Assembly (NCBI GenBank): GCA_965228905.1
Contig: CBDDII010000003.1
Location: forward strand, 248,001 to 312,000
From: CALKXV01 sp965228905
GTDB lineage: Bacteria; Pseudomonadota; Alphaproteobacteria; Rhodobacterales; Rhodobacteraceae
DNA: 64,000 bases
Direction of reading: 5' to 3'
This document shows, piece after piece, positions 26,507 through 34,822 of the stretch; the first letter of the stretch is position 1; each line of letters opens with the position of its first letter. The notes under the pieces were generated by a model. The model worked only from the letters and a program-made list of their open reading frames with translations, had not been told where the DNA came from and did no database searches. A program made the translations under genes and the position numbers.

Positions 26507-27979
26507 TCACTCGACCCAGACTTCAACGCGGCGATTGACCTGTCGCCCCCATGCCGTGTCGTCGCAGGCCATTGGCAGGATCTCTCCGAAGGCATCCACT
26601 TTCATCACAACAGGGGCCTGTCCCACGAAAGCCGCAACCGCCGCCTGAACTGAACGCGCCCGTCTCAGCGACAGGCGCTGATTGCCTTCGGACGGACCGA
26701 CGCCATCTGAAAATCCAATGAAATACAATGTCTTGTTGTCGAAGTAACCTTCATTGATCGCGTCGGCCAGCCGATCAATATTCGAAGCCGATTGCGCATC
26801 CAGATCGCTTGAACCGTCCTCGAAACGAAAGCTCAAGGTCAGTCGATCCCGGTTCAACAAGGCGGCGATCATCTTCTGGACATTTGCCAATCGCCCGGGG
26901 TCGTCGCCTGCCGCAAGAACCGCATTTGCGATCCTGTCGCCCTGCCGGTCAAAGGGAATCCGACCAATCGCCTGGTCGACGTATCCGGTTGTCGCGATCA
27001 CCGCCTGCGCTTCCTCGGACCGGGCATAGGCGATGAAGTCGCGCACCAGACGTGGCTGCCGGGCCCCTACACGCTGCATGAACAACGGCTGCGTCAGGGG
27101 ATAATCCTCGGACCGGATCGTGTCGCGGGTGGCAGGGATGGCAAGGCCACAGGTGCCGCCGACGACAAGCGGCGTGGTATTGCCAATCGCCGAAAACAAC
27201 CCAATGCCAAGCGCGGCCGGATCGCGGGTCACGGCGTCGGCCAACACCTGGGCGTTGTCCAGTCTCACTGAATCGGAAGCCAGTCGCGCAGAATGCCAGC
27301 GTCGCAGCAACTGTTCTGTACCCGAAAGTATGTGAACGTCGACAGGCAGGTCGGGACCGCCCAGCACCCGCCAGCTTTCGGTCCGCCCGGAGAGAAGCGC
27401 CGACAGTTGTGCCTGCGTGACCATTGCGCGGGGGTTGTCCGGCGCGACAAGGGGCACAACGGCATCAAGCGCAATTACATCCTGACGCACGGGCGCAAAC
27501 GCACCCCGTCGACCAAGCGCGATGGTCGTGTCTCCTGCCTTCAACAACTCCACCGAGTTTCCCTCAGACACGATTCCCTGGAACGCGCCCAGAAGTGCGC
27601 CCGATTCTTCGTCACGGAACTCCCATGCGACCTTGTCGTCGCCAAGGAACAGGCTACGAAACGCCAGGCCTTCGCGCTCGGCAAAAACCTCCAGCAAGGG
27701 AGGCATCAGATTGTGAATCATCCCCGTCGGGCCGGTGATGACCGCGCGGGCGACCAGTGCATCGCCGTCCGGGCACCCTTCGCCCTCACACCTGAGGTTG
27801 CCACCATCCAGCGTCAGGGCGCCAAACGTGGTTTCCACGCGAAAGAACTCGCCATCAAAAGACAGCAACTCGCCCTCGATCCGCAAACTGCCATCGATAG
27901 TCGTCAAGACGACCTGCCCGGCGAACAGGTTGGCCGGCCAGCACAACGCCAGCAACAGGGCAAAAAGACGGTGAAGCAT
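26507..27979 (-). CDS. Phosphate-binding-like protein fused to an OmpA peptidoglycan-binding domain
   Basis: The 490-aa protein has a signal peptide (MLHRLFALLLALCWPANLFA), a periplasmic substrate-binding-like region of the PstS/PBP_like type through about residue 360, and a C-terminal OmpA-like domain from about residue 375 ending with NRRVEVWVE, which usually binds peptidoglycan. Such a fusion would tether a binding protein to the cell wall. A ligand is not inferable. The gene is followed on the left by radC and preceded by a hypothetical gene 18 bp upstream, so the two likely form an operon. Confidence 0.82.
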   Translation of the reverse strand: MLHRLFALLLALCWPANLFAGQVVLTTIDGSLRIEGELLSFDGEFFRVETTFGALTLDGGNLRCEGEGCPDGDALVARAVITGPTGMIHNLMPPLLEVFAEREGLAFRSLFLGDDKVAWEFRDEESGALLGAFQGIVSEGNSVELLKAGDTTIALGRRGAFAPVRQDVIALDAVVPLVAPDNPRAMVTQAQLSALLSGRTESWRVLGGPDLPVDVHILSGTEQLLRRWHSARLASDSVRLDNAQVLADAVTRDPAALGIGLFSAIGNTTPLVVGGTCGLAIPATRDTIRSEDYPLTQPLFMQRVGARQPRLVRDFIAYARSEEAQAVIATTGYVDQAIGRIPFDRQGDRIANAVLAAGDDPGRLANVQKMIAALLNRDRLTLSFRFEDGSSDLDAQSASNIDRLADAINEGYFDNKTLYFIGFSDGVGPSEGNQRLSLRRARSVQAAVAAFVGQAPVVMKVDAFGEILPMACDDTAWGRQVNRRVEVWVE

Positions 27980-27997
27980 CGGGGGCAGCGGCCTCGG

Positions 27998-28948
27998 TTA
28001 ACGCCCGGCCAGTCTCATGTCACGCAAGAGATTTTGCAACACAACGACCTCGCCGATCCTGTCACAGTCGGGAAGTGCGACTTCTACGTCAGTCTCGCTG
28101 ATCCGGCGGAAGGCTGTTGGCTGAATGGCGCGGGCACGGGCGACGCGGCCGCAATTGTCGCGCGAAACCTGCGCCTCGACCACCAGACGCACCACGCCAC
28201 GCAAGGGGCTGCGATTGACCGGAAGGCTATAGATTTCGACCGACGGCCCCGTGTCGGAGGTATAACGCGTAAGGTATCCCCCGGTGCCGCGCGACGCACG
28301 GTTGGGCGACTTTGGCGCACCGGACCAAACATGCCCAAGCTCGTTGCGTGCCGCACCGAATTCAAAGGCATTCAGCCGCAACATCTGCGGCCCGGTCCAG
28401 ACAAGGGCAACATGCTGAAAATCAAGGGCATCCGTCACGTTCAACGCGCCGGACATCTGTTTGCCTGCAAGCGTAACCTCAACGGTAACCTCTTCCGTCA
28501 GCGCGGGCATTCTGATCTCCAACCGCCCCGTATCGTCCAGGGTCTGGGCAAACCTGAGAGAGCCCTGCCGAATGGAAACGACAGAACCGCCATCGCAAGG
28601 GGCGCGGAAATTCAAAAGGAACGTTCCGGCAGGCGCAGGCGTCAGGAAAAGCCGTTGATCGCAGGCTTTGACCGAGGCCAGATCCTGATCCGCGTCAAGC
28701 GGCCGTACAGGCAGGATCGGCGGTCGCTCCAAAATGGGCATGAGGGTTGCGGCCGGTGGCGTGGGCAGGGGTTTGGGCTCTTGTACCGTTTCGATGATCG
28801 GCGCGGCGTCCGGGCCTTCCGAGATCGAGGCGACAGGATCGTCATCGATCAGGACGGTCTGCATGACATGGCCGCTTAGAAAAGCCAAGACAAGGACGAC
28901 AACCACAGTTACCGCCCGCCGAGCATCCAGCGCAGAAAAAAAGCTCAT
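27998..28948 (-). CDS. Membrane-anchored protein of unknown function, partner of the OmpA-fusion gene
   Basis: This 316-aa protein has a single N-terminal transmembrane helix (RRAVTVVVVLVLAFLSGHVM), a Pro-rich linker (about 50-75) and a periplasmic beta-rich region with a few cysteines. I do not recognise its family. It ends 18 bp before the PBP-OmpA gene, so the pair is probably co-transcribed and may act together at the cell wall. Start ATG 28948. Confidence 0.68.
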   Translation of the reverse strand: MSFFSALDARRAVTVVVVLVLAFLSGHVMQTVLIDDDPVASISEGPDAAPIIETVQEPKPLPTPPAATLMPILERPPILPVRPLDADQDLASVKACDQRLFLTPAPAGTFLLNFRAPCDGGSVVSIRQGSLRFAQTLDDTGRLEIRMPALTEEVTVEVTLAGKQMSGALNVTDALDFQHVALVWTGPQMLRLNAFEFGAARNELGHVWSGAPKSPNRASRGTGGYLTRYTSDTGPSVEIYSLPVNRSPLRGVVRLVVEAQVSRDNCGRVARARAIQPTAFRRISETDVEVALPDCDRIGEVVVLQNLLRDMRLAGR

Positions 28949-29088
28949 ACTCTGCCTCCTCCGGCCACGCTCTGATGGCGGGTCCGGTGTTACAGAGAAT
29001 GGTAAATGAACCGCGCAGGAAAGGCTTTCAGATCCTGCGCAGGCCGAATTTTTTCATTAGATCTGAGTCGTCTGCGTCACAGCGCCTG

Positions 29089-31776
29089 TCAGAGGGCGCC
29101 GTGACAATGCTTGAATTTCTTGCCCGAACCGCAGGGGCAAAGATCGTTCCGTCCCGGACGCCCCCAGGTTTCCGGATCGTTCGGATCAAACCCTGAAGCG
29201 ACAGCTTCTTCCGTCGGCTCGGGCAGTGCGGATTCCGGCGCGGCAGGCTGGGCCTGCGCCATCATCTGCTGCAACATCGCTTTCTGCTCTTCTTCAGTCA
29301 GCGGGCGGATATGGGCGAGTTTCTCGGTCACTTCGCCACGCAAACTGCCAAGAAGGCTTTCGAACAGTTGGAAACTTTCGGTCTTGTACTCGTTGACCGG
29401 GTCACGCTGCGCATAGGCACGAAAGCCGACGACCGAGCGCAGATGCTCCAGCGTCAGGATATGTTCGCGCCACTTGGCATCCATCGTCTGCAAAAGAACC
29501 TGCTTTTCGATGGACCGCATGTTGTCGATGCCGAATTGTTCGGCCTTGGCGGCCATGAACTCATCGCACTTTTCGTAAAGACGCTCGCTGATGACCTCGT
29601 CGTCAACACCTTCCTCATCGCCCCATTCGACGATCGGAACGGTGATGCCAAGCGACTTTTCGACGGCCTCTTTCAGACCTGCCGTATCCCATTGATCGGC
29701 ATAGGATTTTGGCGGGATGTAGGTTTCGACCAGATCGTCGATGACCTCTTCGCGCATGTCCTTGATGATCTCTTCGACCTCTTCGGCCTCCATGATCTCG
29801 CGGCGCTGGCCGAAGATGACCTTTCGCTGGTCGTTCATCACGTCGTCCAGCTTCAAAAGCTGTTTGCGGATGTCAAAGTTGCGCCCCTCGACCTTGGCTT
29901 GCGCCCGTTCAAGGGATTTGTTGACCCAGGGGTGCTGGATCGCCTCGCCTTCCTGCATCCCAAGCGTCGAAAGAACCTTGTCCAACCGTTCGGAACCGAA
30001 GATCCGCATCAGGTCGTCTTCCAGCGAGAGGAAGAACGCCGAACGCCCCGGGTCACCCTGACGGCCCGAACGGCCGCGCAACTGGTTGTCGATCCGGCGG
30101 CTTTCGTGACGCTCGGTGCCCAGAACGAACAAGCCTCCGGCATCAAGCACCTTTTGCTTGTCGTCGGCATGTTCCGCTTCGATGCGGGCGCGCACGGCCT
30201 CGGGATCGGCTTCGGGATCGGCGGCAAGCGCCTCCATCACCCGCATTTCCACGTTGCCACCCAACTGGATGTCGGTGCCGCGACCGGCCATGTTGGTGGC
30301 AATCGTCACGGCACCGGGCTTACCGGCATCGCCGACGATCTGGGCTTCCTGTTCGTGGTGACGGGCGTTCAGAACCTTGTGCTCGATGCCTTCCTTGGTC
30401 AGCAATTCAGACAGGAACTCCGACCGCTCGATGGACGTGGTACCGACAAGAGCAGGCTGGCCCTTTTCGTGGGCTTCCTTGATTTCCTTCACCACACCGT
30501 CGAATTTTTCACGCGCCGTGCGGTAAATCTGATCGTCCTGGTCTTCGCGGGCAACGGGCACGTTGGTCGGGATCTCGACAACGCCAAGGTTGTAGATTTC
30601 CTGAAACTCCTCGGCCTCGGTCGCAGCGGTGCCGGTCATTCCGGCCAGTTTGTCGTAAAGACGGAAGTAGTTCTGGAACGTCACAGAGGCCAGCGTCACG
30701 TTTTCGGGCTGGATCGACACGCCTTCCTTGGCTTCGATCGCCTGGTGCAGACCGTCAGACAGACGACGCCCCGCCATCATGCGCCCCGTGAACTCGTCGA
30801 TCAGAACGACTTCGTTGTCACGAACGATATAGTCCTTGTCCTTGGTATATAGCTTGTGCGCGCGAAGACCCTGATTGACGTGGTGCACCAGCGTCGTGCT
30901 TTCCGGATCGTAGAGCGATTGGCCCTCGGGCAGTAAACCGGCAGAAGACAGGCGTTCTTCCAGGAATTCGTTGCCTTCGTCCGTGTAAGTGACGTTCCGG
31001 GTCTTTTCATCCAGCGTATAGTGGTCTTCCTGAACTTCGGGGATGATCTTGTCGATTGTCGTATAAAGCTCGGAGCGGTCTTCAGCTGGGCCGGAAATGA
31101 TCAGCGGCGTCCGGGCCTCGTCGATCAGGATGGAGTCCACCTCGTCGACAATGGCAAAGTAATGATCGCGCTGCGCCACGTCGGCCAGCGTCTGTTTCAT
31201 GTTGTCGCGCAGGTAGTCGAACCCAAGCTCGTTGTTCGTGGCATAGGTGATATCGGCCTGATAGGCGGCTTTCTTTTCGTCCTCGGCCTGCCCCGGAAAG
31301 ACAACGCCGGTGGTCATGCCCAGTTGCGCATAGACCTTGCCCATCCAATCGCTGTCGCGTTTTGCAAGATAGTCGTTCACGGTCACGATATGAACGTTCT
31401 TGCCGGTCAGCGCGTTAAGGTACGCCGGAAAGGTTGCGACAAGTGTCTTGCCCTCACCGGTCTTCATTTCGGCGATGTCCCCTTCGTGCAGGAACATGCC
31501 CCCGATCAACTGCACATCGAATGCGCGCAGGCCAAGGGCGCGCTTGGCACCCTCGCGACAGGCCGCAAAGGCTTCGGGCAGGATGTCGTCAAGCTTTTCG
31601 CCATCCGCGACCCGTTTCTTGAACTCTTCGGTTTTGGCGATCAGGCCTTCGTCGGACAGGCCCTCGAACTCGGGCTCCAACGCGTTGATCTTGTCGACAA
31701 CAGGCCCTGCCGCCTTGACGCGGCGGTCGTTTACGGTCCCGAAGACCTTTTTCGCTATCGTTCCAAATCCGAGCAT
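29089..31776 (-). CDS. secA: Preprotein translocase ATPase SecA
   Basis: SecA (895 aa) drives protein export through SecYEG. The Walker A loop MKTGEGKT is at residues 104-111 and IVDEVDSIL supplies Walker B; the two helicase-like motor folds and cross-linking domain are complete. The last 20 residues hold a zinc site Cys880, Cys882, Cys891, His892 (CPCGSGKKFKHCH) that binds SecB or ribosomes. ATG 31776. It is divergent from the parvulin gene. Confidence 0.98.
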   Translation of the reverse strand: MLGFGTIAKKVFGTVNDRRVKAAGPVVDKINALEPEFEGLSDEGLIAKTEEFKKRVADGEKLDDILPEAFAACREGAKRALGLRAFDVQLIGGMFLHEGDIAEMKTGEGKTLVATFPAYLNALTGKNVHIVTVNDYLAKRDSDWMGKVYAQLGMTTGVVFPGQAEDEKKAAYQADITYATNNELGFDYLRDNMKQTLADVAQRDHYFAIVDEVDSILIDEARTPLIISGPAEDRSELYTTIDKIIPEVQEDHYTLDEKTRNVTYTDEGNEFLEERLSSAGLLPEGQSLYDPESTTLVHHVNQGLRAHKLYTKDKDYIVRDNEVVLIDEFTGRMMAGRRLSDGLHQAIEAKEGVSIQPENVTLASVTFQNYFRLYDKLAGMTGTAATEAEEFQEIYNLGVVEIPTNVPVAREDQDDQIYRTAREKFDGVVKEIKEAHEKGQPALVGTTSIERSEFLSELLTKEGIEHKVLNARHHEQEAQIVGDAGKPGAVTIATNMAGRGTDIQLGGNVEMRVMEALAADPEADPEAVRARIEAEHADDKQKVLDAGGLFVLGTERHESRRIDNQLRGRSGRQGDPGRSAFFLSLEDDLMRIFGSERLDKVLSTLGMQEGEAIQHPWVNKSLERAQAKVEGRNFDIRKQLLKLDDVMNDQRKVIFGQRREIMEAEEVEEIIKDMREEVIDDLVETYIPPKSYADQWDTAGLKEAVEKSLGITVPIVEWGDEEGVDDEVISERLYEKCDEFMAAKAEQFGIDNMRSIEKQVLLQTMDAKWREHILTLEHLRSVVGFRAYAQRDPVNEYKTESFQLFESLLGSLRGEVTEKLAHIRPLTEEEQKAMLQQMMAQAQPAAPESALPEPTEEAVASGFDPNDPETWGRPGRNDLCPCGSGKKFKHCHGAL

Positions 31777-31952
31777 TCAATCGCCTCTTGGCATCAGTCC
31801 TGACGAGGTTGTGTGAGGGGATACGCTTGCCCGTGCCTCTGGCCCGCCATAAAAGGCGACACAAGGACTGTCCCGCCAACGTCTGCGATGTAAGGGGCAG
31901 GTATCGCACTGTCAACGTCGCCAAGCCGCGCGGCCTCCAGTAAGGAAAGATT

Positions 31953-32804
31953 ATGGCTTTCAGAACGAAATTGTCCGCCTTCGCTGCAACTATGGTGTTT
32001 GTACTTCCGATGAACGCTTGGGCCGACGGCCACCTGAGCGCCGATACCGTGGTTGCCACGGTGAATGGCACCGAGTTGACGCTTGGACACATGATCGTGC
32101 TGAAACAACGACTGCCCCAGCAGTACCAAAATCTGCCCGACGATGTGCTGTTCGAAGGCATCCTTGATCAGCTTGTTCAACAGACGCTTTTTGGTGACGA
32201 GGTCGATGAACTGTCAACCGGGACACGCCTGACCCTTGAAAACGAAGAACGCGCCTTGCGTGCGAACGAGGAGATCAAGCGTGTGGCCGAGGCGGCCCTG
32301 ACCGATGAGAATTTGCAGGCCGCTTATGACGAGGCCTATGGTGCCGCCGAACCGGCACAGGAATACAACGCCTCACACATCCTTGTGCGCACGGAGGAAG
32401 AGGCCACCGCGCTGATCGAAGAGCTTGAAGGCGGGGCGGACTTTGCCGAACTCGCAAAAGAAAAATCTGAGGGGCCCTCCGGCCCGCGCGGGGGCGAACT
32501 GGGTTGGTTCGGCAAGGGCATGATGGTGCCGGAGTTTGAAAACGCCGTCGTCGAAATGGAGGTCGACGCCATCGCAGGCCCCATTCAGACGCAATTCGGC
32601 TGGCACGTCATCAAGTTGAACGAAACCCGGTTGACAGACGGACCTGCGCTTGAAGAGGTACGCGGCGAACTGTCGGACGTGGTGCAACGCGAGGCGATCG
32701 AGGCACGGATTGCCGAACTGGAAGAAGGTGTCGAGATCACGCGCAAGACCGCCGAAGAAATCGACCCGTCCCTTCTGAACGATCTGTCCTTGCTGGAGGA
32801 CTGA
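31953..32804 (+). CDS. Periplasmic parvulin-type peptidyl-prolyl isomerase
   Basis: The 283-aa protein has a signal peptide (MAFRTKLSAFAATMVFVLPM, cleavage at AWA-DG) and a parvulin domain at about residues 135-230 (ASHILVRTEEEA, ELGWFGKGMM, TQFGWHVI). It should assist folding of exported proteins, which fits its position beside secA. TAAGGAAAG precedes the ATG. It is 2 bp from argJ, so the two may be co-transcribed. Confidence 0.88.
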   Translation: MAFRTKLSAFAATMVFVLPMNAWADGHLSADTVVATVNGTELTLGHMIVLKQRLPQQYQNLPDDVLFEGILDQLVQQTLFGDEVDELSTGTRLTLENEERALRANEEIKRVAEAALTDENLQAAYDEAYGAAEPAQEYNASHILVRTEEEATALIEELEGGADFAELAKEKSEGPSGPRGGELGWFGKGMMVPEFENAVVEMEVDAIAGPIQTQFGWHVIKLNETRLTDGPALEEVRGELSDVVQREAIEARIAELEEGVEITRKTAEEIDPSLLNDLSLLED

Positions 32805-32806
32805 CC

Positions 32807-34051
32807 TTGGCCGGAAAACTGCCCGTTTCCCCCCTCGCTCCGAAAGGCGGGTTCCCGGACCTGCCGATCATCAAGGGCGTGCGCTTTGCAACGGCGGCTG
32901 CCGGCGTGAAATACAAGGGGCGGACGGATGTCATGCTTGCCCTTTGCGACGAAACCGCCACTGTGGCGGGCGTTTTCACCAAATCGCGCACGTGTTCTGC
33001 CGCCGTGTCGGATTGTCGTGCAAAGCTGGGGGGCGGTGGTGCCGGGGGTGTGGCGATCCTGGTAAATTCCGGCAATGCCAATGCCTTCACCGGGATCGCA
33101 GGGCAAGAATCCGTCGATCGGATTTCCGCCGCGACCGCCGAGGCAGCCGGCGTTCCCGCCTCAAATGTCTATACCGCTTCGACCGGCGTGATCGGAGAGC
33201 CGCTGCCGGACGACCGCATCACCGCGGTTCTCTCCCAGCTTGCCAATGACGCGCGAGAGGATCGTCTGAGCGATGCTGCCAATGCGATCATGACAACCGA
33301 CACTTTTCCCAAGGGCGCAGGTCGCGTGGTCAAGATCAGGGATCAGTCCGTCGGGATTTCAGGCATCGCGAAAGGCTCGGGCATGATCGCCCCAGATATG
33401 GCGACGATGCTGGTCTATATCTTCACCGACGCCTGGGTGTCTTTCGACACGCTTCAGGAATGGACGGAAGAGCTTTCGGCGAAGACCTTCAACCGGATCA
33501 CCGTCGACAGCGATACGTCGACCTCGGACACACTATTGGTCGTCGCGACCGATGGTGCCGAGGTCGATGTGGAATCCGCCCCCGAAGCCGACCGCGCGGC
33601 GTTCAAGGCCGCCCTGCACGAGGTCATGCTGGACCTTGCCCATCAGGTCGTGCGCGATGGCGAGGGTGCGACGAAATTCGTGACGGTCAATGTCACCGGG
33701 GCGCAGTCCGACAAGGATGCCGACCAGATAGCCCGCGCCATCGCCAACTCGCCCCTCGTCAAGACTGCCATCGCCGGCGAGGATCCGAACTGGGGTCGCA
33801 TCGTCATGGCTGTCGGAAAGTCCGGCGCCGAAGCCGACCGGGATCGTCTGTCTATTCGGTTTGGCGATATCCTGGTGGCCGAGAACGGGCAGGTTCATCC
33901 AAGTTACGTCGAAGCCGATGCCGCGGCCCATATGAAGCAGGAAAACGTCACCGTTTCAGTCGATTTGGGCCTTGGCGACGGTACAGCAACCATGTGGACC
34001 TGTGACCTTACCGCCCAGTATATCGCAATCAACGCGGACTATCGGTCGTGA
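32807..34051 (+). CDS. argJ: Bifunctional ornithine acetyltransferase/N-acetylglutamate synthase
   Basis: ArgJ (414 aa) recycles the acetyl group in arginine synthesis and, as a bifunctional enzyme, can also make N-acetylglutamate. Autocleavage Thr200 is seen in MATMLVYIFTDA. The start is TTG 32807, only 2 bp after the parvulin stop; the first internal Met is 42 codons in, inside conserved sequence. It overlaps mutT by 4 nt. Confidence 0.95.
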   Translation: MAGKLPVSPLAPKGGFPDLPIIKGVRFATAAAGVKYKGRTDVMLALCDETATVAGVFTKSRTCSAAVSDCRAKLGGGGAGGVAILVNSGNANAFTGIAGQESVDRISAATAEAAGVPASNVYTASTGVIGEPLPDDRITAVLSQLANDAREDRLSDAANAIMTTDTFPKGAGRVVKIRDQSVGISGIAKGSGMIAPDMATMLVYIFTDAWVSFDTLQEWTEELSAKTFNRITVDSDTSTSDTLLVVATDGAEVDVESAPEADRAAFKAALHEVMLDLAHQVVRDGEGATKFVTVNVTGAQSDKDADQIARAIANSPLVKTAIAGEDPNWGRIVMAVGKSGAEADRDRLSIRFGDILVAENGQVHPSYVEADAAAHMKQENVTVSVDLGLGDGTATMWTCDLTAQYIAINADYRS

Positions 34052-34446
34052 AAACCGTTCTGGTTTCGGCCGCCGCCCTGATTGATGTGGATGGCAGGGT
34101 TCTTCTTGCGCAACGACCCAAGGGTAAGTCGATGGAGGGCCTTTGGGAGTTTCCCGGGGGCAAGGTCGAACCTGAGGAAACCCCCGAAGCCGCTTTGATC
34201 CGCGAACTTCACGAAGAGTTGGGGATAGAAACCTGGGAAAGCTGCCTTGCCCCGCTGACCTTCGCCAGCCACCGCTACGATGACTTCCATTTGCTGATGC
34301 CGCTGTTCGCCTGCCGAAAGTGGGAGGGCACGCCGATGTCCCGGGAAGATCAGGCACTTGCCTGGGTTCGGCCCGCGAATCTGCGCGACTATGAAATGCC
34401 GCCAGCCGACATTCCCCTGATTCCAATCCTGCGCGACTGGCTATAG
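34048..34446 (+). CDS. mutT: 8-oxo-dGTP diphosphatase (MutT-like Nudix hydrolase)
   Basis: This 132-aa enzyme has a complete Nudix box at residues 38-60 (GX5EX7REUXEEXGU: Glu44, Arg52, Glu53, Glu56, Glu57) and the FPGGKVE lead-in. MutT removes oxidised dGTP to avoid mutations. It starts with GTG overlapping argJ, a coupling conserved in this group. Other small Nudix roles are possible. Confidence 0.86.
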   Translation: MKTVLVSAAALIDVDGRVLLAQRPKGKSMEGLWEFPGGKVEPEETPEAALIRELHEELGIETWESCLAPLTFASHRYDDFHLLMPLFACRKWEGTPMSREDQALAWVRPANLRDYEMPPADIPLIPILRDWL

Positions 34447-34501
34447 GCGGGTTCTCGCTAAGATTGCACGCTGATTGATGAATTAATGCGCAGAAAGTTA
34501 A

Positions 34502-34537
34502 GAAAATGTTTCTCCTAAGGAAACAATGCACATTTTC
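34502..34537. promoter_or_regulatory. Nested dyad upstream of the 40-aa ORF
   Basis: Outer arms GAAAATG (34502-34508) and CATTTTC (34531-34537) enclose an inner near-palindrome GTTTC...GAAAC (34508-34524). The region is AT-rich and lies 60 bp before the microprotein ATG; a weak TTGAAT-N16-TATTCC pair follows. Possible operator; no known box is matched. Confidence 0.35.
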
Positions 34538-34599
34538 GTCATTGAATTTACAAGAAAATGCCCTATTCCGGTTTGTAAGGAAGAAAACAGGATCAACAC

Positions 34600-34722
34600 A
34601 TGCTTAAGACAGTTATCTTGGGTAGCTGTGTGTCTGTTCAGGGAGTTTTTGTTCAAGCGTTCGAAGATGGACGTATCGCAGTGCGCGTAGGGACACGCGT
34701 ATTCCGCGGTTTTCCAGTGTGA
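34600..34722 (+). CDS. 40-aa microprotein (MLKTVILGSC...), unknown function
   Basis: ATG 34600 to TGA 34720-34722 gives 40 residues: MLKTVILGSCVSVQGVFVQA at the start and VFRGFPV at the end. AGGA lies 7 nt upstream. From memory, close relatives occur as small proteins in many roseobacters, sometimes mislabelled translation initiation factor 2 because they lie beside infB; this is recall, not a search. It is followed by a strong bidirectional terminator, so it is likely a single-gene transcript. Function unknown. Confidence 0.72.
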   Translation: MLKTVILGSCVSVQGVFVQAFEDGRIAVRVGTRVFRGFPV

Positions 34723-34772
34723 CCTGACCCACACAAGACAACTGAGTTTACCCACCCACCACTCACACGAAA

Positions 34773-34798
34773 AAGCGCCGCTGGAAACAGCGGCGCTT
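34773..34798. terminator. Bidirectional terminator between the 40-aa ORF and infB
   Basis: An 11-bp perfect stem AAGCGCCGCTG / CAGCGGCGCTT around GAAA. T-rich sequence follows on the plus strand (CTTCTTTC) and four T's on the minus strand, so it can end both the microprotein and infB transcripts. Confidence 0.85.
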
Positions 34799-34822
34799 CT
34801 TCTTTCACACAATCGGCGTTTG

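Noticed and set aside
27293..28879. 528-aa plus frame over the OmpA-fusion region
   Set aside because: No signal peptide or domain; the minus genes have signal peptide and OmpA tail.
29075..29100. Weak hairpin at the secA stop
   Set aside because: Only five paired bases and no T-run downstream.
29311..30852. 513-aa plus-strand frame opposite secA
   Set aside because: SecA is complete with all motifs on the other strand. GC-rich third positions create long antisense frames.
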